Shown here: positions 9,397 to 18,900 of the stretch, piece by piece
Numbering within the stretch: the first letter of the stretch is position 1
Layout of the letters: each line of letters starts with the position of its first letter
Source of the DNA: an uncultured Bacteroidota bacterium
GTDB taxonomy: Bacteria; Bacteroidota; Bacteroidia; Chitinophagales; Saprospiraceae
Direction of reading: 5' to 3'
Length of the DNA stretch: 32,907 nt
Assembly (NCBI GenBank): GCA_903836265.1
Contig: CAILQK010000020.1
Span: forward strand, 1-32,907
Position numbers and translations under genes: made by a program
The notes under the pieces: model-generated
Told to the model about the DNA's origin: nothing
The model's input: only the letters and a program-made list of their open reading frames with translations
The model's database searches: none

Positions 9397-11751
9397 ATGA
9401 ATCTGCCACTCCGTTTTTACCCGGCTTTCGCACTCCTGCTTGCGTACATGCACGTACACGCACAGCGGCAACCTATTGATTATGTTGACTGTATGATAGG
9501 CAATCACGACAGTCGCTGGATGCAGTTCCCGGGGGCCTCCATGCCTTTCGGGATGGTCAAACTCAGTCCCGACAACCAGCGACAGGGCTGGAAAGCTGGC
9601 TATGAGTACAATATAGATAATATAGCAGGTTTCAGCCATATTCACTCCTGGACAATGGACGGACTGCTCATGATGCCAACCACTGGTCCTTTGCAGGTTG
9701 TACCGGGCGATGAACAGGATCCCGATGGCGGGTACCGTTCAAGAATCAGACATGACAAGGAAGTGGCAACGCCGGGCTACTACTCCGTCTTTCTGGAAGA
9801 CACAAAAATAAAGGCCGAGCTGACAGCCACCACCCGGGCGGGATTCCAGCGATATACCTTCCCGAAGTCTGACAATGCACGGGTGATTATTGATCTGCAG
9901 ATTGAGTCGGAATATGGAACAGAGCTCACAGATGCACATATCACCAAAGTGAGTGACACAGAGATACAGGGCTATACCAACCAGCAGAGTCACCGTGGAG
10001 CCGGATGGAATGAGTACCAGCTGTTCTTTTTCATTCGTTTCAACAAACCTTTCAGGGCACTGAACGGCTGGACCAGAAATGGTATCCAGCGGGATGTCCA
10101 GAAACTTCATTCAGGCTGGGATCACAGCGATTTCGGCGCATTCGTCGAGTTCCAGACAAAGCAGGACGAACAAATTCTTGTGCAGACAGGAATTTCTTTC
10201 GTGAGCATCGAACAGGCACGACTCAACCTTGATACAGAGATCGCCATGCCATTTGGCTGGAGCTTTGACGCCGTTCACTACGATGCACGCAAGGTCTGGA
10301 ATGACTTGCTCGGAAACATCCAGGTGAAAGGCAGAGATGAAACAGATCTGAAAAAATTCTATACCAATTTGTACAGGGTGTATGTGGGCCGAACTATTTA
10401 CAGCGATGTGAACGGAACATATGTTGACATGTATGAAAAAGTGCAGCAACTGAAAAACCCGGATTTGCCCATGTACGGAGGCGATGCATTCTGGAACACC
10501 TTCTGGAATCTGAATCAGGTGTGGACGCTGGTCACGCCCGATATTGCCGACAAATGGACAGCCTCCCTGCTGGAGTTTTACGACAGGGGTGGCTGGCTTT
10601 GCAAGGGGCCGGAAGGACTCGAATACTCCGGAATTATGGTGGCATCTCATGAAATAGAACTCATCGTAAGCAGCTACCAGAAGGGAATACACCGATATTA
10701 TGACCCTGAACATGCGTGGCGGGCCATATACCACAATCAGACAGAACAGGGAATTGCGCATCCGGGCGGCGGATTTGCAGGAAACCGCTGGCTCGACCAG
10801 TACCTGAAATTCGGATACGTGCCACATGATTACGGCCCGGTTTCCAATACCCTGGAATACGCTTTCGACGACTGGGCAGTATCGCAAATGGCCAAATCAC
10901 TCGGAAAAAAAGATGATTACTGGTATTTCAAGCGGCGGGCGCACAACTATCTGAATTTGTGGGACCCGGCAACGGGTTATATGAATATGCGGATGGCCGA
11001 CGGCAACTTCAAACAGCCCTTTGAGAAGTACTGCTGTTCCACTTTCCTCGGACAGGGCTGGGTGGAAGGCAATGCATGGCAATACAGCTGGTTTGTGCCC
11101 CACGACCTGAAAGGCCTCATTAAACTGATGGGGAAAGATGAGTTCAACCGCAGACTGGACGAGGGTTTTGTGACCTCGCGCAAATGGAAATTCAACTCGG
11201 AATACACCGATGAGAACAGCCTGCTCGCCATGGGCGTGCTCCCCATCAACCACGGCAATCAGCCAAATATGCAGGCTGCATATCTCTTCAACTACTCCGG
11301 AAAACCCTGGCTGACCCAGAAATGGGCCCGCGAGATTATGGATGTATTTTACGGCAGCGGACCGCTCGACGGATGGCCCGGAGATGAAGACCAGGGACAA
11401 ATGGGCGGATGGTATGTCATGAGTGCCATGGGGCTCTTTGAAATGCGCGGCGGTTGCGACGTGGACCCTGTTTACGAACTCGGAAGCCCGATTTTTGATG
11501 AAGTGGTAATCAGACTCGATCCGGCCTACTACCCCGGCAGTATTTTTACCATCGAAACTGTCAATAACTCCAAAGAAAACCGGTACATACAATCAGCTAC
11601 ACTGAACGGCAAGCCACTCAACAAGCCATGGTTCTATCACCGCGAACTGGTGGCTGGTGGCAAACTGACTGTCGTAATGGGTCCGGAGCCCAATGAAAAA
11701 TGGGGAAGCGGGGAAAATGATGCTCCACCATCCATGACCGACGAGAACTGA
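9397..11751 (+). CDS. GH92 family alpha-mannosidase, exported
   Basis: Signal peptide MNLPLRFYPAFALLLAYMHVHAQ; GH92 motifs YVDCMIGNHDSRW...PGASMPFGMVKLSPD, GGDAFWNTFWNLNQVWTLVTP, WVEGNAWQYSWFVPHD, GWPGDEDQGQMGGWYVMSAMGLFEM. The track ORF from 8965 reads through the MFS gene out of frame; the ATG at 9397 is the sensible start. Confidence 0.93.
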   Translation: MNLPLRFYPAFALLLAYMHVHAQRQPIDYVDCMIGNHDSRWMQFPGASMPFGMVKLSPDNQRQGWKAGYEYNIDNIAGFSHIHSWTMDGLLMMPTTGPLQVVPGDEQDPDGGYRSRIRHDKEVATPGYYSVFLEDTKIKAELTATTRAGFQRYTFPKSDNARVIIDLQIESEYGTELTDAHITKVSDTEIQGYTNQQSHRGAGWNEYQLFFFIRFNKPFRALNGWTRNGIQRDVQKLHSGWDHSDFGAFVEFQTKQDEQILVQTGISFVSIEQARLNLDTEIAMPFGWSFDAVHYDARKVWNDLLGNIQVKGRDETDLKKFYTNLYRVYVGRTIYSDVNGTYVDMYEKVQQLKNPDLPMYGGDAFWNTFWNLNQVWTLVTPDIADKWTASLLEFYDRGGWLCKGPEGLEYSGIMVASHEIELIVSSYQKGIHRYYDPEHAWRAIYHNQTEQGIAHPGGGFAGNRWLDQYLKFGYVPHDYGPVSNTLEYAFDDWAVSQMAKSLGKKDDYWYFKRRAHNYLNLWDPATGYMNMRMADGNFKQPFEKYCCSTFLGQGWVEGNAWQYSWFVPHDLKGLIKLMGKDEFNRRLDEGFVTSRKWKFNSEYTDENSLLAMGVLPINHGNQPNMQAAYLFNYSGKPWLTQKWAREIMDVFYGSGPLDGWPGDEDQGQMGGWYVMSAMGLFEMRGGCDVDPVYELGSPIFDEVVIRLDPAYYPGSIFTIETVNNSKENRYIQSATLNGKPLNKPWFYHRELVAGGKLTVVMGPEPNEKWGSGENDAPPSMTDEN

Positions 11752-11757
11752 CCACGT

Positions 11758-14700
11758 ATGAAAACGCGTATTTCCATATTGTATCTATGTTTGCTGACCT
11801 GCGCCTGCAGTCGGCCCGACGAACTGTTCAGCCTCCTGGAGGCAGAACAGACAGGGGTACATTTTGCCAATACCGTTTCAGAAGGCGACAGCCTGAATAT
11901 CCTCAACTACGTTTACTACTACAACGGTGGCGGAGTGGCACTCGCCGATCTGAACGGCGACGGACTGGATGATATCTTCTTTACGGGCAACGAGACCTCC
12001 TGCAGGTTATACCTCAATGAAGGTGGTTTGCATTTCAGGGATATTACCCGCGAGGCAGGGCTTGAAACAAGCGACTGGTGCACGGGAGTGACCGTAACCG
12101 ATGTGAACAGAGATGGAAAGCCCGACCTTTATGTATGTGCAGCCGGCTGTCCTGATCCACAACGCAGAAAGAACAAACTGTTCGTGCAGCAGGCGACCGC
12201 AAACAGCATACCGGTTTTCAGGGATGAAGCTGCCCTGCGTGGCGTGGCAGATACCAGCTACTCAACCCAGGCTGCCTTCTTAGATTTTGACCAGGATGGC
12301 GATCATGATCTGTACGTCATGAACCACGCCAACCAGCGGGAATCAGTGAATACCCCGGCAACAAAAAAAACACACGGGGAGGGCGCCAGTAACGATCACT
12401 TCTATGTAAATGACGGAAACGGTTATTTCACAGAACAGTCACTCCAGCTCGGAATCAGTACGGAAGGCTACGGACTCGGACTGGCCATCGGAGATATCAA
12501 TGCCGACGGCTGGGAAGACGTGTATATTTCAAACGATTTCATCTACAACGACTTGTTGTGGATAAACATGCAGGGAAAAGGATTTGTCAACCTGATTGAC
12601 TCCTTCATGAATCACCAGTCGTACAACGGTATGGGCTGCGATCTGGCAGATATCAACAACGACAGCCGTCCGGATCTGGTGGTGGTGGATATGTTGCCTG
12701 AAACAACAGAAGGTCGCAAAAAGATGATTGGCGATCTCACCTGGAGCAAGGCCGAACTGATTGAACAGGCAGGATATGCGCCGCAATACATGCGCAATAC
12801 CCTCCAGCTGGCCTCAGACGGACACACACCGGGCGAAACCACGTTTTGTGAAATCGGACAAATGGCCGGCATCGCGGCTACCGACTGGAGCTGGGGGCCG
12901 CTGCTTGCCGACTTTGACAACGATGGATGGAAAGACCTGTTCATCAGTAATGGCTATTACCGCGATATCGGCGACAAGGATTTTATAGACTACACAAACA
13001 ACCTGTTCATGTTCAGAAGCCGGGAAGAAACAGACCGGCAGATGATGCCAGAAATTCGGAAACAGAAAGCACGCCGATTGCCCAGCCGGATGTTCAGAAA
13101 CAGGGGCGATCTCACATTTGAGCCCGCTCCGAATCAGTGGGGCCTTACACAGCCTTCCTGTTCAAACGGTGCTGCATACAGCGATCTGGACAACGATGGC
13201 GACCTCGATCTGGTAGTGAACAACCTGAATGAAACTGCCTTTATCTATGAAAACAGGGCGGACAAAAAACTGAAAAACAACTATCTTAAAATAAAAAATA
13301 ACAATAATACCACATTATCGCGTGTGCGTGTACACACAGGCGGGAGTACGCAGGAGATTACCGCGCACCGTGAACGCGGCTTTATGTCGGCCGTCAGTGA
13401 TGTTATACACTTCGGCCTGGGGCAGTCGGTATTTGCCGATTCTGTTGAAATAGTGCTGACCAACGGTAAAGTACAGAAGTTATATCATGTGCCGTCTGGA
13501 CAAACCATTGTTGTCGAACCCGGGCAGGCTGCAGCTGCAGCAGAGAGAAAGGGGCAGGAAAGCATTACGCCCTGGTTCAGGGCTGCGGAAGAAAGCACAG
13601 GACTTCAATATGCTCACCACGACGATCCTTTCAGCGACTTTCAGTACCAGCCACTGCTACCCCACCGGATGACCGAACAGGGTCCCGTACTGGTAACAGG
13701 GGATCTCGACAACGACGGGCTCGAAGACTGTTTTGCCGGCGGAGGCAAGGGTCAACCCGGACAAATTTACCTGCAGAAACGGGATGGCAGATTCATTTCA
13801 AGGCAGCTCGAATTGAACGTGCCAGCCGGCAAATGCACTGATGCGTGTATATTCGATGCCAATGGCGATGGGTTGTCAGACCTTTATCTGGTATTTGGCG
13901 GAAACGAGTGGCCGGATGGTGATTACGTGTATCAGGATCGTCTGTACCTGAACCGGGGAAATGCCCGTTTTGTCATGGACCGGCAGGCTATTCCACCCAT
14001 GGCCAGTCCCAAATCCTGTGTATCAGCGGCTGATTTTGATCTGGATGGTGATGAAGACCTGTTTGTCGGTGGATTTTCGGAGCCCTATCACTACCCGCAA
14101 GCCACAAAAAGTTATTTGCTGAGAAATGACGGTGGCAAATTCACCGATGTTACCAGTGAATGGAGCCCCTCGCTTGAAAAACCGGGAATTGTGACCGACG
14201 CAGCCTGGGCAGATATGAACCAGGACGGATTACCGGATCTGATCATTGCAGGAGAATGGATGCCAGTCTGTATTTTCAGGAATAATGGAGAAAGTTTGAC
14301 AAGAAAAGCGGTTTCAGGGACCCGGGGATGGTGGCAAACACTGGAAATCAGTGATATAAATCTGGACGGGCTTCCCGATATCGTTGCCGGAAACTTCGGC
14401 CAGAATATGCGTTACAGGGTATCCGGAGCAAATCCACTGATACTTTATTCAGCCGATTTCGATGGAAATGGCAGTCCTGACCCGATCCTTTGTGCTATTG
14501 AAAATGGAGAAAAACCCATTGCCCAGCGGCAGGAATTAATGAACCAGCTGATTGGAATAGGTTCGCGATATACCCGCAACGCAGTATATGCCATCGTAAC
14601 CATTCAGGATGTTTTCGGCGAGGAAAAAGTTGCAAAAGCCTGGAAAGGTATCTGTGAAACGACAACATCTGTTTGCATTCTGAACGAAAATGGCTCATTC

Positions 14701-15033
14701 AGGTCGGTTCCGCTGCCCAATGCGGCTCAGACGGCTCCGACAAGAGATATCATAACCACCGACTGCAATCGTGACGGCTGGCCTGATCTGATCATCACAG
14801 GCAATTCTCGCGCGCCTGTGCCAGCGTGGGGCGCGCAGGATGCCATGCGGGGGCTTGCTCTCACCGGCGACGGAAAAGGAAACTTCACACCCGTTTCGGG
14901 TTCAATTTCCGGTTATTATACCAGAGGAATTGGCAGCAGACTGGCCAGTATCAGAACTGCGGAGGGAAGACAACTGATTTTAACAGGCCTGATTAACGAA
15001 AAAACAAGCATTTTTGAATCAGTTCAACAATAA
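11758..15033 (+). CDS. FG-GAP/VCBS repeat protein with ASPIC/UnbV domain (CRTAC1-like), probable lipoprotein
   Basis: Repeated DLNGDGLDD / DVNRDGKPD / DINADGWED / DLDNDGDLD Ca-binding FG-GAP motifs and a UnbV-like segment (VIHFGLGQSVFADSVEIVLTNGKVQKL). N-terminus LCLLTCACSRPDE suggests a lipobox. Confidence 0.88.
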   Translation: MKTRISILYLCLLTCACSRPDELFSLLEAEQTGVHFANTVSEGDSLNILNYVYYYNGGGVALADLNGDGLDDIFFTGNETSCRLYLNEGGLHFRDITREAGLETSDWCTGVTVTDVNRDGKPDLYVCAAGCPDPQRRKNKLFVQQATANSIPVFRDEAALRGVADTSYSTQAAFLDFDQDGDHDLYVMNHANQRESVNTPATKKTHGEGASNDHFYVNDGNGYFTEQSLQLGISTEGYGLGLAIGDINADGWEDVYISNDFIYNDLLWINMQGKGFVNLIDSFMNHQSYNGMGCDLADINNDSRPDLVVVDMLPETTEGRKKMIGDLTWSKAELIEQAGYAPQYMRNTLQLASDGHTPGETTFCEIGQMAGIAATDWSWGPLLADFDNDGWKDLFISNGYYRDIGDKDFIDYTNNLFMFRSREETDRQMMPEIRKQKARRLPSRMFRNRGDLTFEPAPNQWGLTQPSCSNGAAYSDLDNDGDLDLVVNNLNETAFIYENRADKKLKNNYLKIKNNNNTTLSRVRVHTGGSTQEITAHRERGFMSAVSDVIHFGLGQSVFADSVEIVLTNGKVQKLYHVPSGQTIVVEPGQAAAAAERKGQESITPWFRAAEESTGLQYAHHDDPFSDFQYQPLLPHRMTEQGPVLVTGDLDNDGLEDCFAGGGKGQPGQIYLQKRDGRFISRQLELNVPAGKCTDACIFDANGDGLSDLYLVFGGNEWPDGDYVYQDRLYLNRGNARFVMDRQAIPPMASPKSCVSAADFDLDGDEDLFVGGFSEPYHYPQATKSYLLRNDGGKFTDVTSEWSPSLEKPGIVTDAAWADMNQDGLPDLIIAGEWMPVCIFRNNGESLTRKAVSGTRGWWQTLEISDINLDGLPDIVAGNFGQNMRYRVSGANPLILYSADFDGNGSPDPILCAIENGEKPIAQRQELMNQLIGIGSRYTRNAVYAIVTIQDVFGEEKVAKAWKGICETTTSVCILNENGSFRSVPLPNAAQTAPTRDIITTDCNRDGWPDLIITGNSRAPVPAWGAQDAMRGLALTGDGKGNFTPVSGSISGYYTRGIGSRLASIRTAEGRQLILTGLINEKTSIFESVQQ

Positions 15034-15089
15034 ATGAATCCCCGAAAACAAACAACAAAGTCTTTTTTTTAACGCATTAATTTTCTAAA

Positions 15090-15893
15090 ATGAAACTCAA
15101 GAGTTCACTTTCGTTTCTGCTCGCCGGCGTGGCGATGTCAACAGCGCTCTGGTTTACAGCTTGCAAAAAAGAGGAAAAAGCAGCTCCGGTGATCACACTG
15201 TCTGCTTCCACTTACACGGGCAAGATTGGCACCACAGCTACCACTACCGCAACAATCACCGCCGAGGCTGGTCTGCGCGCACTTCGCATCACCAAGTACA
15301 ATGGGGTAACAGTTGATGCAACTTTTGGTACCAATGGTACTGAAACCTACAATCACAGTGATCACACACTCAACTATGTGCTGACCGACGAGGGACTTGC
15401 AGCCCCGGTACGCTTCAAGTTTGAGGCTGAAGACAATGAAGGCAAAGTAACAACAGCCGACTTCATCATCACCACAGAAGTCAGTGTGCGCTACCTGCTC
15501 ACAACCTACAACTGGCTGTGGAAATCAAAGCTCGGCAAGTGCCTCGACAGCGACCCGGAATCGGAGCAAATCGTTGACTGCGAGAAAGACAACTACTATG
15601 TGTTCAACGCTGATGGTACTTTCAAGCTGGAATATGGCCCCATCACAGGAGGTACCGGTTCCTGCCAGTTCGACGGTTTCCGTACAGGCGACACCTGGAC
15701 GCTGAATGCCGACGAGACAGAGCTGACTATCAAATCACCGAGCATCTTTGACCCGAACGATGTACTCGTTGAGGTGTACAAAATCTCCGAATTCTCCAAC
15801 ACCACCATCAAATCGAAACAGACAATTGATCTGAGCGTATTTGGTTGCGTGATTTACGACTGGAAATTCGAGTGGACTGCGAAGCCGAAATAG
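15090..15893 (+). CDS. Hypothetical lipoprotein with C-terminal lipocalin-like domain
   Basis: Lipobox ...ALWFTACKKEEK (Cys codon 15162-15164); C-terminal half ITEY-type pattern NWLWKSKLGKC...YYVFNADGTFKLEYG...TWTLNADETELTI typical of lipocalin-like beta-barrels. Confidence 0.72.
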   Translation: MKLKSSLSFLLAGVAMSTALWFTACKKEEKAAPVITLSASTYTGKIGTTATTTATITAEAGLRALRITKYNGVTVDATFGTNGTETYNHSDHTLNYVLTDEGLAAPVRFKFEAEDNEGKVTTADFIITTEVSVRYLLTTYNWLWKSKLGKCLDSDPESEQIVDCEKDNYYVFNADGTFKLEYGPITGGTGSCQFDGFRTGDTWTLNADETELTIKSPSIFDPNDVLVEVYKISEFSNTTIKSKQTIDLSVFGCVIYDWKFEWTAKPK

Positions 15894-15918
15894 TCTTTTC
15901 GACTTGCGGATGAGAAGA

Positions 15919-15956
15919 AAGGCGCGGGCGTAACTGCCCGCGCCTTGTTTTTTTTA
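15919..15956 (+). terminator. Intrinsic terminator at the end of the + strand operon, between convergent genes
   Basis: 11-bp perfect stem AAGGCGCGGGC-gtaact-GCCCGCGCCTT followed by GTTTTTTTTT. Confidence 0.93.
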
Positions 15957-15972
15957 TACGGGAGGCAGAAAA

Positions 15973-18900
15973 TTATTTTACCAGTACAACAATCCTTGAT
16001 GTCCTGACACTGCCCGAGTTGATCATCACGTTGTAAAGCCCCTCCGGGAAACCTGACAATGGAAGTCTGATCTGAGTATCTCCCTCCGAATGTTCCGACA
16101 ATACCCTTCTTCCTGTCATGTCGAACACCTGTATGTCCGTTTCCAGGCCATACAATTCGCCGGGAAGCGCTACCGTTATCCAGTTGTTCGCCGGATTGGG
16201 GAAAATGCGAATGCCGTCTGCCAGTACCGGATTTTCGGTAGCTGATGTATTGCTGATGGTAAACGTACGGGTAACAGAACAGTCGTTATCATCGGTTACA
16301 ACCAGTGTGTACTCACCCGCCGGCGATCCCGAAAGATCCTGTGCTGTGGAAACCTGCTGTCCGTTCAGCAGCCAGGAATATGTTAACGGGGGCAAACCGC
16401 CTGTTACATCAATCAGAACCGCACCGATCGTCTGGAAATTGAAATCATTAATCACCGTATCCACCTGAACCACTATCTCCGGGAAAATGGTAATCTCGAA
16501 AGAACATGTACCAGTATTACCATTGGCATCGGTGTACGAATATGTATTTGTGGTAGATCCAACCGGGAAAACAGAGCCGATGGGAAGGCCGGTCACCAGA
16601 TTGAAACTGCCGCCAAGGTTAAGGCAGTTGTCTGAAGCCGTTGGTGCCTGATAAACAACCTGACGATTTTCATAACAAAGGGCCAGGCTCGGCGGGCAAA
16701 TCAGCGACGGAGCACTGTTGTCAACAATTTTCACAGTAATGGTATCATGTACAACATTGCCCGAGTTGTCAGTGGCTGTGAGTATAACCTGGTGATCTCC
16801 CAGTTGCGAGCAGTTGAACTCGTTGGGCAGGGTTGTGAACGACCCGAAGCCACAGTTGTCGGTAATCTGGACATTCAGATTCTGCTGTGTAAGGAAAACG
16901 TTACCTTCCGGACCTATAGCGACAACAGCGTTACCGGCAACCATGACAGGAGGAACCTGATCAGTAGAAGCAACTGTTACGGAAGTATATGCATCACAGC
17001 CATTCTCATCGGTGGCTACAGCAGTATAGATGCCTGCCTGCAATCCGGTAACTGTCAGACCGGTTTGCCCATTGTCCCATTCAACAACCGGATTACCCGT
17101 ACCGCCAAAGACAGTAACACCTGCTGTACCCTCAGGCGCGTTGGCACAGGAGGTGGGAGTACTGAATGCTTCAATAACAATCAGCGACGGTGGATTTGCC
17201 AGTTCAACGGTTACAACGGCCACACATCCGGATTCGTCAGTAACAGAGACATAATGAGTACCTGCTGGCAGATTCCCGGCGGAAGCTGTGGTGGAGCCGT
17301 TACTCCAGAGATAGGCATACTGACCTCCCGAGCCACTGATCAGTACCGTTGCAGCGCCATTCGAAGCCAGCGGGCAGAGCGGATTCGATGTCAACAGATC
17401 TGCTGTCAGATTGCACAGTCCGGCCTCCACATCAACCACCTGCACATCTTCGCAGCCGTTTTCATCAACTACAGTGACCGTGTAAAGACCGGGAGCCAGA
17501 TTCGTGACAGACTGTTCAGAAGAACCGTTGCTCCAGCTGTAAGTGTAGGCACCTGTTCCCCCGGTAGGACTTGCTGCAGCCGAGCCGTCAAAAATATTTG
17601 AACCGGTTGTTGCAGTGCCGGATGCGTTTGCCTGCAGCCTGGCTGGTTCCGAAATCAGGAATGTCTGTACCTCCTGACAATTCAGGCTGTCAGTCACTGT
17701 AACAGCATACTGTCCTGCTGAAAGAAAAGCGATGGCACTCACCGAATCGCCGGTACTCCAGAGAATATTTACAGGATTTGCACCACCCTGAATATCGAGC
17801 ATGGCTTCCCCGTTATTAAATCCGTTGCAGCTTATGCCTGTGACATCAAGCCGGGTTTCGAGGGTACAGTTTACGCCGTTCACATTGACAGTTTCGAGGG
17901 CGGTACATCCGGCTGCATCAGTTACTGTTACTGTATAGGCTCCGGGCAACAAACCGGTGAGCACGGCGGTCGAGTCGCCACTGCTCCAGCTGAAGGTATA
18001 ACCGGGCACCCCGCCGGATGGAGATGCCGTGGCAGTACCATCGGCAGCGCCGGCAATCAGCTGATCAGTTCCGGAGGTATTCGGATCGATGGCTGAAGGC
18101 GAACCTACAGTAGCTGAAGCAGTTGCCGAGCAACCTTCACCGTCCGTGACGGTGACAATATACGTACCAAATCCAAGATTGTTGTTGACACCGGAAGTGG
18201 AGCCACTGTTCCACTGATAGGAGTAAACACCATTGCCACCTCCGGGTACTGCAGTAATACTTCCGTCCTGAGAATCGTAGCATCGGGCATCTGTCAGACC
18301 AGTTGTTTCAGCCGTGACAGGTCCGTACTGGTAAACCGTAAAATTGGCGGTGCTGGAACATCCGGTTGATGTATTGATCACAAAAATACCGTAATCGCCC
18401 GGAACTGTAACCGGAAGATATGCCTGATTGCCTGTAGAAATGGTACCGCCACCGGGTAACGTCCACTGATGAGACAGAACAACGGGATTGCCGATACTTG
18501 TTGCGAGCAGGTTAATGGTGGAGTTGTTGCAGTTCAGGTGCGTGGTAACCCCGAGTGTTGTTGACGGCGGAGTTGTATTCAGCACGACTTGCGTAACTGA
18601 TGTGGTGGAGCATCCATTGGGAGAGGTCACTGTGACTTGATAATCTCCGAGCTGTGTGGTTGTCGGACTGGCCTGAGAGGATACAAAGCCATTGGGGCCT
18701 GTCCAGGAAAAGACAACGCCGGGTACCGGAGAGCTTACACTGACAGTAGCGACACTCCGGTTGCAGGTAATATCTCCACCTGTTACAGCAATTGCCGGCG
18801 GATTTGCATCATTGATAACCTGTACACTGTCTGTATTGGTACACCCGGTTTCACCGTTGGTAACAGTAACATGGTAGGTGCCTGCCACATTGACAACCGG

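Noticed and set aside
10111-10887. 258-aa - strand ORF inside the GH92 gene (also 7116-7889 in the PMI gene)
   Set aside because: Shadow ORFs opposite strongly supported coding frames.
12363-12370. A8 homopolymer in the FG-GAP gene, possible slippage site
   Set aside because: Frame is intact and a single A8 tract is common; no evidence for phase variation from one sequence.
16747-17601. 284-aa + strand ORF antisense to the T9SS repeat protein
   Set aside because: Opposite a well-supported coding repeat region; no domain or promoter support.
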